A DNA stretch of 9,318 bases from CAZTZY01 sp964617765 (GCA_964617765.1 CAZTZY010000102.1:1-9318), one strand, 5' to 3'; shown: positions 1 through 5,545, numbered from the stretch's first letter. Notes: generated by a model from the sequence alone, not told the origin. Made by a program: numbers and translations.

Positions 1-2
1 AT

Positions 3-425
3 AAATCCACGGCCGATTACCGCGACAAGGATGCCACCTACACCTGGTATAACTCCGATGGCACCAAAAATGGCGGTAATGCCGGTACAGCCGATGCCGG
101 TGCAGGCAGTACCTGTTTCAACACCGGCAAATGCGATACACAAAAATACGTGGCGTATGTGAATACCCAAAACCTGTGTGGAGCCAATACCGATTGGCGT
201 ATGCCCACGCCGGAAGAGTTTAAAACCTTGCGTAAACTCAATGCTGTTAGTCCATCCATCGATACAACGTTTATTCCTAACACGGTGAGTAATTATTATT
301 GGTCGGCGTCACCGTATGCCTCCAATAATGCTAACGCATGGATTGTTGATTTTGGTTTCGGTGGCGAGAGCACGTTCAGTAAGAGCGGCATAAGCTATGT
401 TCGGTTAGTGCGTGGTGGTTACTGA
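3..425 (+). CDS. DUF1566 (Lcl C-terminal-like) protein, 5'-truncated by window edge; candidate DGR variable protein
   Basis: The frame is open from the first bases, so the start lies upstream; about 140 residues are visible. A Gly/Ala-rich stretch with paired cysteines leads into the motif DWRMPTPEEF, typical of DUF1566, then into the terminal block SNYYWSASPYA...YVRLVRGGY. DUF1566 proteins are usually secreted or surface proteins, and the domain is one of the C-type-lectin-like folds found in DGR target proteins (family knowledge). The last 138 nt align without gaps to the end of the next gene, with identical flanks and a divergent centre (codons at about 321-395). The molecular role is unknown; ligand binding through the variable face is inference. 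The first part of the gene, including any signal peptide, cannot be seen. Confidence 0.8.
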   Translation, partial: KSTADYRDKDATYTWYNSDGTKNGGNAGTADAGAGSTCFNTGKCDTQKYVAYVNTQNLCGANTDWRMPTPEEFKTLRKLNAVSPSIDTTFIPNTVSNYYWSASPYASNNANAWIVDFGFGGESTFSKSGISYVRLVRGGY

Positions 426-437
426 CAAGGATGTCAG
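422..437 (+). other. Hairpin overlapping the stop codon of the first DUF1566 gene
   Basis: CTGACA, loop AGGA, TGTCAG: a perfect 6-bp stem with a 4-nt loop that includes the TGA stop. There is no T tract, so it does not look like a terminator. Short hairpins with 4-nt loops just after the variable region are required for target recognition in the Bordetella phage DGR (established knowledge). That this one has such a role is inference. Confidence 0.5.
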
Positions 438-444
438 GTTTGCA

Positions 445-465
445 GCTAATGCAGGAGCATTTAGC
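445..465 (+). other. Second hairpin after the first DUF1566 gene
   Basis: GCTAATGC, loop AGGA, GCATTTAGC: an 8-bp stem with one bulged T and the same AGGA loop as the hairpin 8 nt upstream. No T-rich tail follows. Function unknown. Confidence 0.4.
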
Positions 466-537
466 AGTCAGTGATTATGGTCAATATGAGTGATGTAGCC
501 ATTCCATGAACGCTACTCAAAAAAACGATGAAAATTT

Positions 538-543
538 AAGGAG
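538..543 (+). promoter_or_regulatory. Ribosome binding site deciding the start of the second DUF1566 gene
   Basis: AAGGAG lies 7 nt before the ATG at 551. It favours that start over the in-frame ATG at 506, which has no such site and would put 15 polar residues ahead of an otherwise well-formed signal peptide. Confidence 0.7.
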
Positions 544-550
544 AACCACC

Positions 551-1078
551 ATGAACAACAACACCCTGAAAGCCACAGCCACATTGTTGACCTTGTTAGC
601 CAGCACCGTGACATGGGCTACCTGTAATGCCAACCAACCGATTAATAAGCCCGACAGTATTTATACCGTGAATGGTGTGGGAACCACTGTTACCGACAAG
701 GAAACCGGCCTGATGTGGCAGCAATGCAGCCTGGGCTTAAGTGGGGCAAGCTGTGCCACAGGCACAGCAACCACCTATACCTGGAAGGCCGCACTGGAAA
801 CCGCACAAACCGCCAATGGTGGTGCAGGCACATTTGGGTACACAGATTGGCGTTTGCCTACTACGGCTGAATTAGGCACGCTGGCGGAAAAAGCCTGTTA
901 TTCGCCTGCGATTAATACCACGATATTTCCCGCGACGGTAAGTAATTATTATTGGTCGGCGTCGCCGTATGCCGGCAATAATACCAGCGCCTGGTTCGTT
1001 TACTTTTTTAGCGGTTTCGAGAGCGCGCTCAGTAAGAACAACACGTTCTATGTTCGGTTAGTGCGTGGCGGTCAGTGA
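551..1078 (+). CDS. Secreted DUF1566 (Lcl C-terminal-like) protein; candidate DGR variable protein
   Basis: 175 residues from the ATG with the AAGGAG site. Residues 1-23 form a signal peptide: polar start with one Lys, a hydrophobic core (LLTLLAS), and a probable cleavage after TWA. Export to the periplasm or beyond is therefore expected. The mature part has the DUF1566 signatures VTDKETGLMWQQC and DWRLPTTAEL, and ends in SNYYWSASPYA...YVRLVRGGQ. Residues 131-175 align without gaps to the end of the preceding gene. The 23 nt at 941-963 and the 20 nt at 1049-1068 are identical to it, while codons for residues 142-166 differ, mostly non-synonymously. That resembles DGR variable regions, where AAY codons of a template are randomised. 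Ligand unknown. It could also be an ordinary diverging adhesin or lectin-like paralogue. Confidence 0.85.
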   Translation: MNNNTLKATATLLTLLASTVTWATCNANQPINKPDSIYTVNGVGTTVTDKETGLMWQQCSLGLSGASCATGTATTYTWKAALETAQTANGGAGTFGYTDWRLPTTAELGTLAEKACYSPAINTTIFPATVSNYYWSASPYAGNNTSAWFVYFFSGFESALSKNNTFYVRLVRGGQ

Positions 1079-1083
1079 TCGTA

Positions 1084-1097
1084 GCCTCGGCAGAGGC
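1084..1097 (+). other. Hairpin just after the second DUF1566 stop
   Basis: GCCTC, loop GGCA, GAGGC: a perfect 5-bp GC-rich stem starting 6 nt after the stop. The loop fits the GRNA consensus I recall for DGR target hairpins, but the stem is shorter than the roughly 7-10 bp usual there. No T tract follows. Confidence 0.45.
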
Positions 1098-1113
1098 GTA
1101 TTTGAGTGTTGGA

Positions 1114-1134
1114 TGTGCCAGCTCGGCTGGCGCA
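1114..1134 (+). other. Stem-loop, possible terminator of the second DUF1566 gene
   Basis: TGTGCCAGC, loop TCG, GCTGGCGCA: a 9-bp stem with one T-G wobble, followed only by ATGTTT. It could be a weak terminator. It is also the second of two hairpins after this gene, as in the first gene. Confidence 0.4.
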
Positions 1135-1181
1135 ATGTTTCATAATGGGTGATACAGGGCGTAATTTAGGTTCGTATTTCA

Positions 1182-1205
1182 GGGCGCATGCAATGCGCCC
1201 CTACG
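1182..1205 (-). repeat. REP-like palindrome, copy a (GTAG head on minus strand)
   Basis: GGGCGCATGCAATGCGCCC followed by CTACG. An 8-bp perfect stem with loop GCA; read on the minus strand it has the GTAG head followed by a palindrome that is characteristic of REPs mobilised by RAYTs. The core is identical to the copies at 1370 and 1633. Its head faces the copy at 1247. Confidence 0.8.
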
Positions 1206-1210
1206 GTTAT

Positions 1211-1246
1211 TTTTTACGGGTTGTTGTGAATGTCATCGGTCATTCT
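1211..1246 (-). pseudogene. Short remnant of RAYT 3' end between two REPs
   Basis: This 36-nt stretch matches the RAYT remnant at 1416-1451 at 28 of 36 positions without gaps; the aligned minus-strand frame keeps IHNNP opposite IQNNP. A TAA interrupts the frame where the longer copy has Gln. It is bracketed by inverted REPs, so the unit is a deletion derivative of the longer one next door. The match is short, which limits confidence. Confidence 0.5.
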
Positions 1247-1269
1247 GTAGGGGCGCGTTGCACGCGCCC
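1247..1269 (+). repeat. REP-like palindrome, copy b (GTAG head on plus strand)
   Basis: GTAG followed by GGGCGCGTTGCACGCGCCC: an 8-bp perfect stem with loop TGC. It differs from the opposite-orientation copies by a paired change (A-T to G-C at the seventh stem pair), so the hairpin is conserved. The core is identical to the copy at 1585. Confidence 0.8.
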
Positions 1270-1369
1270 ATGATCACACATACATCACATACACATATCA
1301 CGCGAACGTAAACACCCGCGCCGGTTTCATGATTGGCGTTACATCAGGTCATAATTTAAGGCTGCATTG

Positions 1370-1393
1370 GGGCGCATGCAATGCGCCCCTACG
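1370..1393 (-). repeat. REP-like palindrome, copy c
   Basis: Same core as copy a, GGGCGCATGCAATGCGCCC, then CTACG. The CTA at 1389-1391 serves as the TAG stop of the minus-strand RAYT remnant that runs into it. Confidence 0.8.
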
Positions 1394-1583
1394 GGTGATA
1401 CCGGTCTTCATGCCATTTTTGTGGGTTGTTCTGAATGTATTCGACAATTCTGGTATATGCATTGTCGTTGCGGATGATGTGTTCGTAATAATTGCGTTGC
1501 CAAACCGGCCCGGATGAACGCTGAAGCAATGCGTTTACCTGTCGGGTGGTGGTTGATTTATAACCGCGAATAATGTCACCTAA
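1389..1583 (-). pseudogene. C-terminal fragment of an IS200-like REP-associated tyrosine transposase (RAYT)
   Basis: The minus-strand frame encodes LGDIIRGYKSTTTRQ, then VWQRNYYEHIIRN, then YIQNNPQKWHEDRY. These are typical of the C-terminal half of RAYT / Y1 transposases, which cut single-stranded DNA with a tyrosine; one of the two Tyr in NYYEH should be the nucleophile. The N-terminal half, with the metal-binding HUH motif, is missing. The frame continues upstream through the REP at 1585 to an ATG at 1640, but those 18 or so residues are translated repeat, not protein homology. The stop lies in the REP at 1370. A partial RAYT caged by inverted REPs cannot transpose by itself; a full copy elsewhere would have to act on it. 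Confidence 0.75.
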
Positions 1584-1584
1584 C

Positions 1585-1607
1585 GTAGGGGCGCGTTGCA
1601 CGCGCCC
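1585..1607 (+). repeat. REP-like palindrome, copy d
   Basis: GTAG followed by GGGCGCGTTGCACGCGCCC, the same sequence as copy b. Together with copy c it brackets the RAYT remnant, with both GTAG heads facing inward. A TTTT run follows on the plus strand. Confidence 0.8.
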
Positions 1608-1632
1608 TTTTACTGCGCAATTTGAATAATCA

Positions 1633-1656
1633 GGGCGCATGCAATGCGCCCCTACG
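1633..1656 (-). repeat. REP-like palindrome, copy e, abutting proC
   Basis: Same core as copies a and c, then CTACG. The CTA at 1652-1654 is the TAG stop of proC on the minus strand. The 8-bp stem lies directly downstream of proC and could protect the 3' end of the yggS-proC mRNA or help end transcription, as REPs are known to do. Confidence 0.8.
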
Positions 1657-2485
1657 TTAACATTTCCTTGGCCAGGGATTTGCTGCGGGTGTCGGCTGCG
1701 GTTAGGGCTTTCAAAAAGATAGCCTGCAGGTTATCGGCCTCAAAACTTTTTATCGCAGCTTCGGTGGTGCCTTTTGGCGAGGTAACACGGCGGCGTAATT
1801 CACTGGCATCAACATCGCTGCTGATGGCCATTCTGGCAGCACCCAATGCCGTTTGCAGGGTAAGTGATTTTGCAGTTTCAGCATCGAGCCCCAGCTGCTT
1901 GCCCGCTTCTATCATCAGTTCCATTACCATAAAGAAATAGGCCGGGCCGCTGCCGGAAAGGGCGGTGACGGCATCGAGTAGTGATTCTTTTTCCACCCAG
2001 CTGACAATGCCGATAGCTTCCAATAGCTGGTTGGCTATTTCACGTTGGTGGGTGCTTACATTCGTATTGGCAAACAGGCCGCTGGCACTGGTAAGCACTA
2101 ATGCCGGTGTGTTGGGCATACAGCGCACAATGGCGGCCTCTTTGCTGATCCACTGTTCCAGCATGCCGCAGGTGATACCGGCAGCAATGGAAATAATCAG
2201 CGGTTTTTTAGTGGTGAGGCTTTGCTGGATATCGGCACAGACCATTTTCATTTGTTGCGGTTTTACGGCGAGGATAACGACATCGGCGTTGGCGATAATG
2301 GCATTGTTATCCTGGCTAGTGTAGACGTGGGTAGAGGCTTTGAGTTTATCCAGGCTTTCCTGATAAGGGTCGGAGGCCCAGATATGGGTATGGCTAAATC
2401 CTTTTGTTATCAGGCCGCCGATAATGGCACTGGCCATGTTGCCGGCACCGATAAAAGCGATTTTTGTGGTGTGTATATTCGACAT
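1652..2485 (-). CDS. proC: Pyrroline-5-carboxylate reductase
   Basis: A cytosolic enzyme that reduces pyrroline-5-carboxylate to proline with NAD(P)H, the last step of proline synthesis. 277 residues, close to the usual 270-275. The Rossmann nucleotide site FIGAGNMASAIIGG is at residues 11-24, VRCMPNTPA at 120-128, and the family signature DAVTALSGSGPAYFF at 171-185, with LRRRVTSPKGTTE at 230-242. I chose the ATG at 2485 because MSNIHTTKIAFIGAGN matches the family start. An in-frame TTG at 2515 would extend the protein but overlap yggS. It starts 13 bp after the yggS stop, so the two are probably cotranscribed; this pair is widely conserved. The last codon and the TAG stop lie in a REP-like repeat. 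Confidence 0.95.
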   Translation of the reverse strand: MSNIHTTKIAFIGAGNMASAIIGGLITKGFSHTHIWASDPYQESLDKLKASTHVYTSQDNNAIIANADVVILAVKPQQMKMVCADIQQSLTTKKPLIISIAAGITCGMLEQWISKEAAIVRCMPNTPALVLTSASGLFANTNVSTHQREIANQLLEAIGIVSWVEKESLLDAVTALSGSGPAYFFMVMELMIEAGKQLGLDAETAKSLTLQTALGAARMAISSDVDASELRRRVTSPKGTTEAAIKSFEADNLQAIFLKALTAADTRSKSLAKEMLT

Positions 2486-2498
2486 AGTTTTTCTCGTT

Positions 2499-3179
2499 TT
2501 AAGATCGTAATCCAAATAAATCGGTGCCTACACGCACCAGTGTAGAGCCATGCGCAATGGCCAATTCAAGATCAGCCGACATACCCATCGACAGGGTATC
2601 CACCGAATGAAACCGGGTTTGCAATTGTCGCAGTAAAGCCTGCATGTTGGCAAAGTCGTTTGCCAGCGCCTCTGTCGATTGTTCGGCTTTGGGAATCGCC
2701 ATCAGGCCGCGCAGATGTAAATGCGGCATCGATGCAATGTGTTTTGCCAGTGCCATCACTTCCTCAGCAGGCAAGCCGGCTTTTTGCGGCTCCTTGCTGA
2801 TGTTCACCTGTATCAGGCATTGCAGCGGGGGTATGTGCGGCGGGCGTTGTTCGTTCAGGCGTTGTGCAATTTTTAAACGATCAATGCTATGTACCCATTG
2901 AAACAGTTCGGCGATGGATCGTGTTTTGTTGGATTGGATTGGGCCAATAAAATGCCATTCGATGTCTTTGGGTAAAAAAGGGATTTTTTCTTCGGCTTCT
3001 TTGGCGTAATTTTCACCAAATTGGCGTAAGCCGAGGTCGTAGGCAGCTTTAATTGTATTTATATCACGGGTTTTGCTGACAGCCAGAAGATTCAGGCTAT
3101 TATTAGAACGTTGCGCCTGTTTACAGGCAGCATCAATTCGCAGTTTAAGTTGGGTGATGTTGTGTTCTAGCGTGGTCAT
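2499..3179 (-). CDS. yggS: YggS/PROSC family pyridoxal 5'-phosphate homeostasis protein
   Basis: 226 residues, the usual family size. The protein binds PLP without known enzymatic activity and helps keep PLP and amino-acid pools balanced (family knowledge). LLAVSKT carries the PLP lysine at residue 36, the same number as in E. coli YggS. Other signatures are FGENYAKEAEEK, WHFIGPIQSNK and the phosphate-binding end LSMGMSADLELAI...VRVGTDLFG. The frame is open back to 3260, but homology begins at MTTLEHNI, so the ATG at 3179 is preferred; no strong ribosome binding site precedes it. Divergent from pilT across about 120 bp and upstream of proC, the same order as in Pseudomonas. Confidence 0.95.
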   Translation of the reverse strand: MTTLEHNITQLKLRIDAACKQAQRSNNSLNLLAVSKTRDINTIKAAYDLGLRQFGENYAKEAEEKIPFLPKDIEWHFIGPIQSNKTRSIAELFQWVHSIDRLKIAQRLNEQRPPHIPPLQCLIQVNISKEPQKAGLPAEEVMALAKHIASMPHLHLRGLMAIPKAEQSTEALANDFANMQALLRQLQTRFHSVDTLSMGMSADLELAIAHGSTLVRVGTDLFGLRS

Positions 3180-3288
3180 AGATACGATTGAGCCATGAGT
3201 GAGTGTTCCAGGTTCTGCTATTTTAGCGCTTTTTAAATGCCTGCCTGCGATAAGCGACACTGCAAAACAATAATAACGAACTACCTTC

Positions 3289-3296
3289 GAGGGTGA
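3289..3296 (+). promoter_or_regulatory. Ribosome binding site of pilT
   Basis: GAGGGTGA ends 2 nt before the ATG at 3299, with GAGG well spaced. It overlaps the in-frame GTG at 3293, which argues against that earlier start. Confidence 0.5.
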
Positions 3297-3298
3297 AG

Positions 3299-4075
3299 AT
3301 GGATATTACAGAATTACTCGCTTTCAGCGCAAAACAAAACGCATCAGATTTACACTTGTCCGCTGGGTTGCCACCGATGATTCGGGTGGATGGCGATGTG
3401 CGCCGTATCAATTTGCCACCGATGGACCATAAACAGGTACACAGCCTGGTGTATGACATCATGAACGATAAACAGCGCAAGGATTATGAAGAATTCCTGG
3501 AAACTGACTTCTCGTTTGAAATTCCCGGTGTGGCGCGTTTCCGCGTTAACGCCTTCAACCAGAACCGCGGTGCCGGTGCGGTATTCCGTACCATTCCCTC
3601 CAAAGTATTGAGCATGGATGATTTGGGTATGGGGCCGGTGTTCAAGCAAATCTCTGAAACGCCACGTGGAATTATTCTGGTGACCGGGCCTACCGGTTCC
3701 GGCAAAAGTACCACGATGGCGGCGATGCTCGATTTTATCAACGACCACCGTTATGAGCATATACTGACGATAGAAGACCCTATTGAGTTCGTGCACGAAA
3801 GCAAGAAATGCCTGGTTAACCAGCGTGAGGTTCACCGCGATACCCACGGCTTCAGCGCGGCACTGCGTTCTGCACTGCGGGAAGATCCGGATATTATCCT
3901 GGTGGGTGAGTTGCGGGATCTNNNNNNNNNNNNNNNNNNNNNNNNNNNNNNNNNNNNNNNNNNNNNNNNNNNNNNNNNNNNNNNNNNNNNNNNNNNNNNN
4001 NNNNNNNNNNNNNNNNNNNNNATCACCAAGGAAATTGCACGTACCAAGGCCAAAATACCGGCGAATTTTGATTAA
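3299..4075 (+). CDS. pilT: Type IV pilus retraction ATPase PilT (interrupted by an assembly gap)
   Basis: A cytoplasmic hexameric ATPase at the inner membrane that drives pilus retraction for twitching motility. The first 207 residues closely follow PilT: MDITELLAFSAKQ start, Walker A GPTGSGKST at 130-138, acidic motif TIEDPIEFVHESKKC, and Walker B DPDIILVGELRD with the catalytic Glu at 204. Then come 100 N. The frame resumes at 4022 with ITKEIARTKAKIPANFD and a TAA, the normal PilT C terminus. PilT is about 344 residues, so roughly 120 residues (about 360 nt) are missing but only 100 N are shown; the missing part holds the His box and the AIRNLIRE motif. The reading frame across the Ns is kept by chance of gap size. 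This is most likely an intact gene with missing sequence, not a pseudogene. Confidence 0.93.
   Translation: MDITELLAFSAKQNASDLHLSAGLPPMIRVDGDVRRINLPPMDHKQVHSLVYDIMNDKQRKDYEEFLETDFSFEIPGVARFRVNAFNQNRGAGAVFRTIPSKVLSMDDLGMGPVFKQISETPRGIILVTGPTGSGKSTTMAAMLDFINDHRYEHILTIEDPIEFVHESKKCLVNQREVHRDTHGFSAALRSALREDPDIILVGELRDXXXXXXXXXXXXXXXXXXXXXXXXXXXXXXXXXXITKEIARTKAKIPANFD
3922..4021. other. Assembly gap of exactly 100 N inside pilT
   Basis: A run of 100 unknown bases. Comparison with normal PilT length implies about 360 nt of true sequence here, so the gap is a fixed-size placeholder. True distances across it are larger than shown. Confidence 0.97.
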
Positions 4076-4092
4076 TCATTTGAGGTTTTATT

Positions 4093-5268
4093 GTGGATAT
4101 TGATCGTCTGTTAAAAATCATGGTGGAAAAAGGCGCGTCGGATATGTTTATCACGACAGGCGTACCACCCAGCATAAAAATCAATGGCAAGGTTGTGCCG
4201 GTAACCACCAATAAACTGTCGCCGGAAGAATGCCGTGAAACGGTATTAAGCGTGATGACCGACAGCCAGCGTAAGGATTTTGTGCGTGACAAGGAACTTA
4301 ACTTTGCGATCAGTGCGCGGGGTGTGGGCCGTTTCCGCGTAAGTGCATTCTACCAGCGCAACCTCGCTGGTATGGTGTTGCGTCGCATTGAAACCAATAT
4401 CCCGGATATTGATGAACTGAAGTTGCCACCCATCATCAAGGATCTGGCAATGACCAAGCGCGGGCTGATCATATTTGTCGGTGGTACGGGAACCGGTAAA
4501 TCAACTTCGTTAGCGGCGATGATTGGCCATCGCAATAAAAACAGTAAAGGCCATATCATTACTATTGAAGACCCGATTGAATTCATGCATTCGCACCAGG
4601 GCTGTATCGTTACCCAGCGGGAAGTGGGTATTGATACCGAATCTTTTGAAACAGCATTGAAAAACACATTACGTCAGGCGCCTGATGTTATCCTGATCGG
4701 GGAAGTGCGTTCTCAGGATACCATGGAGCATGCCATGACCTTTGCCGAAACCGGGCACTTGTGTTTATGTACGCTGCATGCCAACAATGCTAACCAGGCA
4801 CTTGACCGGATCATGAACTTCTTCCCGCCGGAAAGGCATGCGCAGTTATGGCTTGATTTGTCATTGAACCTGAAAGGCATGGTGGCGCAACAGCTTATTC
4901 GTACCCCCGATGGCAAGGGCCGTAATGCCTGTATTGAAGTGTTATTGAATACCCCCTTTGCCGCAGACTTGATCCGCAAGGGCGATGTGGCTGCACTGAA
5001 ACCGCTGATGGCAAAATCCGGCGAACTGGGTATGCAAACTTTCGACCAGGCCTTGTTCAAGCTGTATAAGGAAAACAAGGTAACCTATGACGATGCGTTG
5101 ATCTCTGCCGATTCCGCTAACGATTTACGTTTGATGATCAAGCTCGATTCCGAACACGATTTTATGGGCGAGGCAGCGAAAGGTGGGTTGACGGTACAAA
5201 TGGATGAAGACAAAGACAAACGCGGTGGTATGCGAGGTGGCGGTAGTCCGGGTATTCGTCCGCGTTAA
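4093..5268 (+). CDS. pilU: Type IV pilus retraction accessory ATPase PilU
   Basis: 391 residues. A PilT paralogue that assists PilT-driven retraction, especially under load. Walker A GGTGTGKST is at 130-138, TIEDPIEFMHSHQ at about 157-169, Walker B DVILIGEVR at 198-206 and the His box HLCLCTLH at 222-229. The segment ISARGVGRFRVSAFYQRN and the end SANDLRLMIKLDSE are PilU-like and not PilT-like. The GTG at 4093 is chosen because MDIDRLLKIMVEKGASD aligns with the family start and a GAGG precedes it by 7 nt; the next in-frame ATG is ten codons in. It begins 17 bp after the pilT stop, so the two form an operon. The C-terminal tail is Gly/Arg-rich and poorly conserved in the family. Confidence 0.95.
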   Translation: MDIDRLLKIMVEKGASDMFITTGVPPSIKINGKVVPVTTNKLSPEECRETVLSVMTDSQRKDFVRDKELNFAISARGVGRFRVSAFYQRNLAGMVLRRIETNIPDIDELKLPPIIKDLAMTKRGLIIFVGGTGTGKSTSLAAMIGHRNKNSKGHIITIEDPIEFMHSHQGCIVTQREVGIDTESFETALKNTLRQAPDVILIGEVRSQDTMEHAMTFAETGHLCLCTLHANNANQALDRIMNFFPPERHAQLWLDLSLNLKGMVAQQLIRTPDGKGRNACIEVLLNTPFAADLIRKGDVAALKPLMAKSGELGMQTFDQALFKLYKENKVTYDDALISADSANDLRLMIKLDSEHDFMGEAAKGGLTVQMDEDKDKRGGMRGGGSPGIRPR

Positions 5269-5291
5269 GCGCTAATAAAATGCATCAGTTT

Positions 5292-5325
5292 AAAAGGGTT
5301 CACATATTGAACCCTTTTTTATTTT
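5292..5325 (+). terminator. Rho-independent terminator of pilT-pilU
   Basis: AAAAGGGTTCA, 5-nt loop, TGAACCCTTTT: an 11-bp perfect stem followed by TTATTTT, 23 bp after the pilU stop. Its left arm is preceded by few A residues on the other side, so it mainly serves the plus strand. Confidence 0.9.
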
Positions 5326-5404
5326 CGCAAATGCCATGGCCCAGCAGGATAAGGGAATTATTTGAGTGGCGATTCAGCGCAAAAAATATTAGCTTACGAT
5401 GCAT

Positions 5405-5545
5405 TTAGGGAGCCTCTGAATAACTCCCTTTTGTCATTCTGAACCCATTCGAATGACGCAGGGCAAACTTCGTGAAGAATCTATTTATACAAGTAGTTAG
5501 ATTTCTCACTTCGTTTGAAATGACAGTTATACAGCGGCTCCTTAG
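5405..5545. mobile_element. MITE-like element with terminal inverted repeats and TTAG direct repeats
   Basis: Terminal inverted repeats GGAGCCTCTGAATAAC (5409-5424) and, on the minus strand, GGAGCCGCTGTATAAC (5526-5541) match at 14 of 16 positions. Both ends are flanked directly by TTAG (5405-5408 and 5542-5545), as expected of a 4-bp target duplication. The inside is 101 bp, has no coding frame and holds a second, degenerate inverted repeat. Some IS5-family elements duplicate YTAR targets, which TTAG fits, so mobilisation in trans by an IS5-like transposase is plausible; this is inference. It fills most of the 292-bp space between the pilU terminator and the next gene. I see no gene in the rest of that space. 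Confidence 0.65.
5432..5525. repeat. Degenerate inverted repeat inside the MITE-like element
   Basis: The right arm AGATTTCTCACTTCGTTT continues to GAAATGACA. The left arm has its complement in two pieces: TGTCATTCTGAA at 5432, then TTCGTGAAGAATCT ending at 5482, separated by about 25 nt that contain a repeat of GAATGAC. Sequences of this type (TGTCATTYY..GAAGTGA.RAATCT) occur as interspersed repeats in many bacterial genomes, from memory. Confidence 0.5.

Noticed and set aside
506..550. N-terminal extension of the second DUF1566 protein from the ATG at 506
   Set aside because: No ribosome binding site, and it would place polar residues before the signal peptide; the ATG at 551 has AAGGAG at good spacing.
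1389..1640. Intact 83-residue protein on the minus strand
   Set aside because: The first 18 or so residues are translated repeat and the rest is only the C-terminal part of a RAYT, so it is a remnant.
1079..1651. Template repeat or reverse transcriptase of a DGR downstream of the second DUF1566 gene
   Set aside because: I read the stretch on both strands. It contains hairpins, REP-like palindromes and RAYT remnants, but no near-copy of the variable blocks and no RT motifs.
1182..1656. CRISPR array made of the five GC-rich palindromes
   Set aside because: Copies alternate in orientation, spacing varies from 25 to about 190 bp, and the spacers include transposase sequence. A CRISPR array has direct repeats with regular spacers.
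3180..3298. A sigma-70 promoter for pilT or yggS in the divergent spacer
   Set aside because: AT-rich stretches exist (for example AATAATAA near 3270), but no pair of -35 and -10 boxes convinced me.
3350..3847. 165-residue minus-strand frame opposite pilT
   Set aside because: It lies entirely against the conserved pilT coding sequence and has no start site or recognisable domain; it is a shadow frame.
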